DNA from: Eretmocerus hayati
Taxonomy: Eukaryota > Arthropoda > Insecta > Hymenoptera > Aphelinidae
Direction: 5' to 3'
DNA: 64,000 nt
Assembly (NCBI GenBank): GCA_029851415.1
Contig: CM056742.1
Location: 62,568,454 to 62,632,453 of the forward strand
How positions within the stretch are numbered: the stretch's first letter is position 1; each line of letters opens with the position of its first letter. Below, one piece after another: positions 59,090-64,000 of the stretch. Under the pieces are notes generated by a model. It was given only the letters and a program-made list of their open reading frames with translations, was not told where the DNA came from and did not search any database. The translations under genes were made by a program, and so were the position numbers.

Positions 59090-62000
59090 TAAACAATAAA
59101 CGTAACATTCATCATACGCTTTGTCATTCTTAACCTTTCCAACATTTTATGAGTTGTATAAGGTTGGAGATGAAGAGGAAATATATTCTCTTAATTGTTA
59201 ATCAGGATGTTTGATACACAAGGGTTAGCTCGTCCAACGTAAAATTAGAAATTATGTAGTAAAACTCTGAAGAATCACCTTCTAATATAAAAGACCCTTC
59301 AATTCTATATCATAACGCGAAGGTTCAATGTTCATCGGTGAATCGTGGTATAACCACGCATTCCTTCTGAACATCATCTCTCGATCGGTCTCACGCTTTA
59401 CTTTGAGCGAATAAATACATGGAAGTGCCTACTATGGAGCAGTCTTCCACATAATATCTCATTACGTTGAACTGACGGTTGTGTGCCATAGTTTTGCATA
59501 GCGCCGTACATTATTCTTAGTCTCCAGAAATTATACAAAATCTCTGCTAAGCCTAAAATGACAATATGAAGAATGAATTCTCACCTTGAAAGAGTGGAAA
59601 GAGTCATTCTGATTATCTGTTTACCAGAGTGAGTGATGATGTCCATCATTCTTCAGACAGATGCTGGAGGCTGTGAGAAATCTAGAGTCTTTTCGTACCA
59701 TAATTGATGAATTCCGCACCAGAGCGACCTACGGAAAGGGGTCATCTCTCAGATTCTTTTTTATCCTTCTTCATTCGATTCTATGACCCAGAACCTTCGA
59801 GTTATGATATAGAATTGAAGGATCTTTTATATTAGAAGGTGATTTCTTAGAGTTTTACTACATAATTTCTAATTTTACGTTGGACGAGCTCACCCTTGTG
59901 TATCAAACATCCTGATTAACAATTGAGAGAATATATTTCCTCTTCATCTCCAACCTTATACAACTCATAAAATGTTGAAAAGGTTGAGAATGACAAAGCG
60001 TAATCCAATATCGACCTATGTCACTTAATCAACAAATCCGTTGATTAGAATTAGCTTGCATTAGCCGAGTCATGGAATGATATGATTTGAAATTCCCGCG
60101 AGCGATAAAGTCTCGATCGTTCATATCGATCTAGACAGAAATTCATTCTAATCATACAAGATCTCTGCTTGGCCTAAAATGACAATATGGAGAATGAATT
60201 CTCACCTTGGAAGAGTGGGAAGAGTCATTTTGATGATGTGTTTCCCCGAGTGAGTGATGATGTCCATCATTTTTCAAACAGATGCTGGAGGCTGTGAGAA
60301 ATCTAGGGTCTTTTCGTATGATAATTGATGAATTCCACGCCAAAGCGACCCACGGAAAGGGGTCATCTCTCAGATTCTTTTTTAACCTTTTTCATTCGAT
60401 TCTATGATCCGAAATAGGAACTTCGGACCACCTATGGGGCCCAAAAAAAATTCCTCTCTCCATTGCACGCACATCCATCAACAGACCGAAAATTTATCGT
60501 GTTAAAATCTTGCTCTTTCATTCACGGAAATGGAAATATTTCGAGTTTTTGAATAGCTATCGATTCGTGAGTTGCGGCATCTGAAAGGGCATCAAAAAAC
60601 CTATCGAAAACGTCGTCGAAAATTCCTTCTCTGTGATTTGGGGGCCTCCTGGAGGCGAAAGAGTGTTTTGCACTAAAATGTTGATTTCCCAAAAAGCCAT
60701 TTTTTTTTATTTTTCTAAAATCATATCTTTGCGTAAAATTCTGCGTTATTCCGAAAAAAATGGGTTCCAGAGAAGTTTGGGGCGATTCAAGTGACTTGAG
60801 AGCCATTTTTTGAGAATTTGATTTTTTCGGTTTCAGAGAAAGGCGAATTTCTGCGCATGCGCACAAACGTAGACTTTCGGCGCAACTTTCAACGGAAAGC
60901 TGACAAAATTTCCTATAAAATGACTACCCGCAATGTTGAAATTCATGCAGTGAAACGCGATCTGCAAGGATTAATTATGTCGAATCAAAATCACATAAGA
61001 ATTCAGCCCATTGACGCCTTCGTGGCCCCTGCTGAGATGATACATCCACGAGATCTTCTCGGGACTCAATTTTGAGTACGAAATTGACCTGAAAAAAATT
61101 CGGTGCACATGGTTTCAACGTAAAATTGTATGAACTTTCAAAATATGCGATGAAAATCCCATTTGAGGCCAACCCGAGGTGCTGCATTCAATTTTTTGCA
61201 ATTTTGAATGTGAAATATCGTATCCTCTGGAAAAAAATTGAATGTAGCACCTCGGGTTTGCCTCAAACGGGATTCTTCATCGCATATTCTGAAAGTTCAT
61301 ACAATTTTACGTTGAAACCATGTGGTCCGAATTCTTTTCAGATCAATTTTGTACTCAAAATTGAGTCCCGAAAGGATCTCGTGAATGTGTCATCTCAGCA
61401 GGCACCACGAAGGCGTTGATGGGCTGAATTTTCATGTGATTTTGATTCGACATAATTAATCCTTGCAGATCGCGTTTCACTGCATGAATTTCAACATTGC
61501 GGGTAGTCATTTTATAGGAAATTTTGTCAGCTTTCCGTTGAAAGTTGCGCCGAAAGTCTACGTTTGTGCGCATGCGCAGGAATTCGCCTTTTTCTGAAAC
61601 CGAAAAAATCAAATTCTCAAAAAATGGCTCATAAGTCACTTGAATCGCCCCAAACTTCTCTGGAACCCATTTTTTTCGAAAGAACGCAAAATTTTACGTC
61701 AAAGATATGATATTAGAAAAATAAAAAAAAATGGCCTTTTGGGAAATCAACATTTTAGTGCAAAACACTCTTTCGCCTCCAGGAGGCCCCCAAATCACAG
61801 AGAAGGAATTTTCGACGACGTTTTCGATAGGTTTTTTGATGCCCTTTCAGATGCCGGAACTCACGAATCGATAGCTATTCAAAAACTCGAAATATTTCCA
61901 TTTCCGTGAATGAAAGAGCATCGATTTTAACACGATAAATTTTCGGTCTGTTGATGGATGTGCGTGCAATGGAGAGAGGAATTTTTTTTGGGCCCCATAG

Positions 62001-62640
62001 GTGGTCCGAAGTTCCTATTTTGGATCATAGAATCGAATGAAAAATGTTAAAAAAGAATCTGAGAGATGACCCCTTCCCGTGGGTCGCTTTGGCGTGGAAT
62101 CCATCAATTATCATACGAAAAGACCCTAGATTTCTCACAGCCTCCAGCATCTGTTTGAAAAATGATGGACATCATCACTCACTCGGGGAAACAGATCGTC
62201 AGAATGACTCTTTCCACTCTTCCAAGGTAAGAATTCATTCTCCATATTGTCATTTTAGGCCAAGCAGAGATCTTGTATGATTAGAATGAATTTCTGTCTA
62301 GATCGATATGAACGATCGAGACTTTATCGCTCGCGGGAATTTCAAATCATGTCATTCCATGACTCGGCTAATGCGAGCTAATTTTGATCAACGGATCTGT
62401 TAATTCAGTGACATAGGTCGATATTGGATTACGCTTTGTCATTCTCAACCTTTTCAACATTTTATGAGTTGTATAAGGTTGGAGATGAAAAGGAAATATA
62501 TTCTCTCAATTGTTGATCTGGATGTTTGATACACAAGGGTAAGCTCGTCAACGTAAAATTAGAAATTATGTAGTCAAACTCTAAGAAATCACCTTCTAAT
62601 ATAAAAGATCCTTCAATTCTATATCATAACTCGAAGGTTC
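59090..62640. repeat. Large nested palindrome region
   Basis: The segment 59099-59335 recurs inverted at 59797-60010 and again in direct orientation at 62435-62700. The segment 59530-59790 recurs at 60165-60420 and inverted at 62030-62240. All are arms around the core palindrome 60327-62105. Landmarks are GATGTTTGATACACAAGGGT and CAGATGCTGGAGGCTGTGAG. ORFs inside (60522-60866 and 61640-61909; 60818-61075 and 61355-61639) are mirrored pairs of the same sequence. Confidence 0.85.
60327..62105. mobile_element. Palindromic foldback element, copy 3
   Basis: Halves meet near 61220 and the ends are GATGAATTCCACGCCAAAGC and its partner ending CCATC. AATT flanks both sides, but the flanks are themselves inverted repeats, so the duplication is ambiguous. 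Inner blocks (GGTCATCTCTCAGATTC, CACCTATGGGG, GCGCATGCGCA) also occur in copy 2. A partial extra copy begins at about 59720 and breaks off near 59790. Confidence 0.82.
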
Positions 62641-63200
62641 AATGTTCATTGGTGAATCGTGGTATAACCACGCATTCCTTCTGAACATCATCTCTCGATC
62701 GGTCTCACGCTTCACTTGGGGAAGTAAATACATGGAAGTGCCTACTATGGAGCACACGTCTACATAATATTTCATTACGTTGAACTGACGGTTGTGGGCC
62801 ATAGTTCTGCATAGCGCCGTACATTATTCTTAGTCTCCAGAAATTATACAAAATTTCAAATCATATTATTACACGACTCGGCTAATGCAAGCTAATTTTA
62901 GTCAACGGATTTCTTGATTAAGTGACATAGATCGATATTGGATTACTCCAATTCGATCTATGTACCTTCAAGGCACCTCAAAATTCGAGTGTCGCAACTT
63001 CAAGGATTTTGGTAGAATTTCAAATACATGAAAAATGAGATGAGAAACGAAAAATTTTGATTCTACGCTAGATGTTGGTGCGTTTCGTCTTTCCTCCCCG
63101 GATCAGGCTCTTCAGGGGGGCTGAAGAGATCCGAGTAGCGGTTGGCCCCCGACGTCACCTAGCCAAAGTGGCTTGATGGTCATGATTTTGATCGGGCTTA

Positions 63201-63388
63201 TATGTCACACGAGGGCTTTTGCAGCCACTCGCGAGGAAGGTTTTCATCTCGGTTGTATATTCGCCGGCAACCGGTGACAATTAGAATGAATTTTTGTCTC
63301 GATCGATATGAACGATCGAGACTTTATCGCTCGCGGGAATTTCAAATCATATTATTACATGGCTGCAAAAGCCCTCGTGTAACATATG
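63201..63388. mobile_element. Short element with 27-bp inverted ends
   Basis: TATGTCACACGAGGGCTTTT (63200 onward, continuing GCAGCCA) pairs with TGGCTGCAAAAGCCCTCGTG ending ACATA near 63388, one mismatch in 27. The interior repeats sequence also present at 62290-62350, around TATGAACGATCGAGACTTTA. About 190 bases in all, without coding capacity. A MITE-like insertion; TA at both edges could be the duplication. Confidence 0.65.
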
Positions 63389-64000
63389 AGAGGTTCTACA
63401 AAACTTTTGACAGGCGTACTGCACGCTATCTCTGAACCTTCAAAAGATTATCAAGTTGTCGAAGTTGATTTGGATAGGTTCCAAGGCCTCGGAATGTCTT
63501 CTCTATTCGCTGTTTTGGCAAAGGAATCCGGCTATCCACAGCACGACCCGTAACCCCCATTTCTTGGGTATCTCTTAGCGTACTCGCGCCGTTTTCCGAT
63601 TTCTTCAGCCTGCTGCAAAAGTAAGATTGCTCGAAAAATTCTGCCAAAATCCAGTGACATCCTAGGTGACCCATATATTGAGAAGATATTGGTTTCAGAC
63701 GCGTGCCTCCAACGTGGCACTCATAAATAAATGTCGAAGTCGCGTAACCGGGTTTTCACGAAGAATCCAGATTCCCCGCACTTAGCTTATAAAAAAAAAA
63801 AACATTTGCGATAGCTACATGATCTAAACGGATTTCAACAGCTTGAAACAACACCAATAATATCCCGTTTGATTGGGTGCGTGCGACCAACTGCGTTGAA
63901 ATGATAGCATCAAGAAGACGGGTCAGTTTATGCGCTCACTCGACTGAAAAAGGTCAAATTTCCACGGCACGTGGGGGAGAAGGGGGACACGCTCCTGGAA
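63389..64000. other. No recognisable gene
   Basis: Minus-strand ORFs at 63426-63674 and 63532-63720 overlap in different frames and show no recognised domain. A short poly-A tract lies at about 63789-63800. Confidence 0.4.

Noticed and set aside
60522..61909. Paired ORFs 60522-60866/61640-61909 and 60818-61075/61355-61639
   Set aside because: Each pair is the same sequence in opposite arms of the palindrome; the frames stay open by symmetry and recent duplication.

Overview
The window is repeat-dominated eukaryotic DNA from an animal, most likely an insect. The evidence is one exon of the conserved synaptic gene unc-13 with intact splice signals, remnants of BEL/Pao and Ty3/Gypsy retrotransposons, a tRNA-Lys-primed LTR element, and a decayed Polinton/Maverick (adintovirus-like) element. 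A parasitoid wasp or other hymenopteran is only a guess. There are no bacterial signals, so operons and ribosome binding sites do not apply.

Layout. 1-3.7 kb: no recognisable gene. 3.77-7.85 kb (minus strand): a BEL/Pao integrase segment abutting a broken Gypsy pol (reverse transcriptase, RNase H and an acidic tail). 8.1-13.4 kb: a tRNA-like sequence, a foldback element and a second inverted repeat. 15.3-29.8 kb: long inverted-repeat arms enclosing a 10.2 kb LTR element (16297-26460) on the minus strand. That element has a tRNA-Lys primer site and a GTAC duplication, carries one unknown 560-residue ORF, has no pol, and contains several tandem arrays. 31.96-32.41 kb: the unc-13 exon, followed by a two-copy tandem repeat. 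34.4-35.8 kb: a palindromic foldback element. 36.2-39.5 kb: a small gene candidate, a broken exon and tandem exon-like units separated by CA-rich introns. 40-42.7 kb: inverted copies of a small ORF and an acidic ORF pair.

43.2-57.5 kb is the Polinton. In order it holds protein-primed DNA polymerase B (plus); integrase, a coiled-coil protein, a conserved mobile-element protein, double-jelly-roll capsid protein, a probable minor capsid protein, an adenain-like protease and a phospholipase A2-like/VP1-like protein (all minus); then packaging ATPase and a further Polinton protein (plus). Nearly every gene is broken. In addition, a 1.9 kb palindrome sits in the polymerase, and a 2.87 kb element with a 6-bp duplication and a GC-rich 450 bp fragment sit in the capsid gene. 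The element is therefore a fossil, and nested insertions give a relative time order.

57.3-58.9 kb holds a row of small ORFs that share a short motif, with one apparent relative at 36.5 kb. I know no family for them, and they are the best candidate for something undescribed. 59-62.7 kb is a very large nested palindrome related to the other two, and 63.2-63.4 kb is a short element with 27-bp inverted ends. All family assignments were made by eye without searches.
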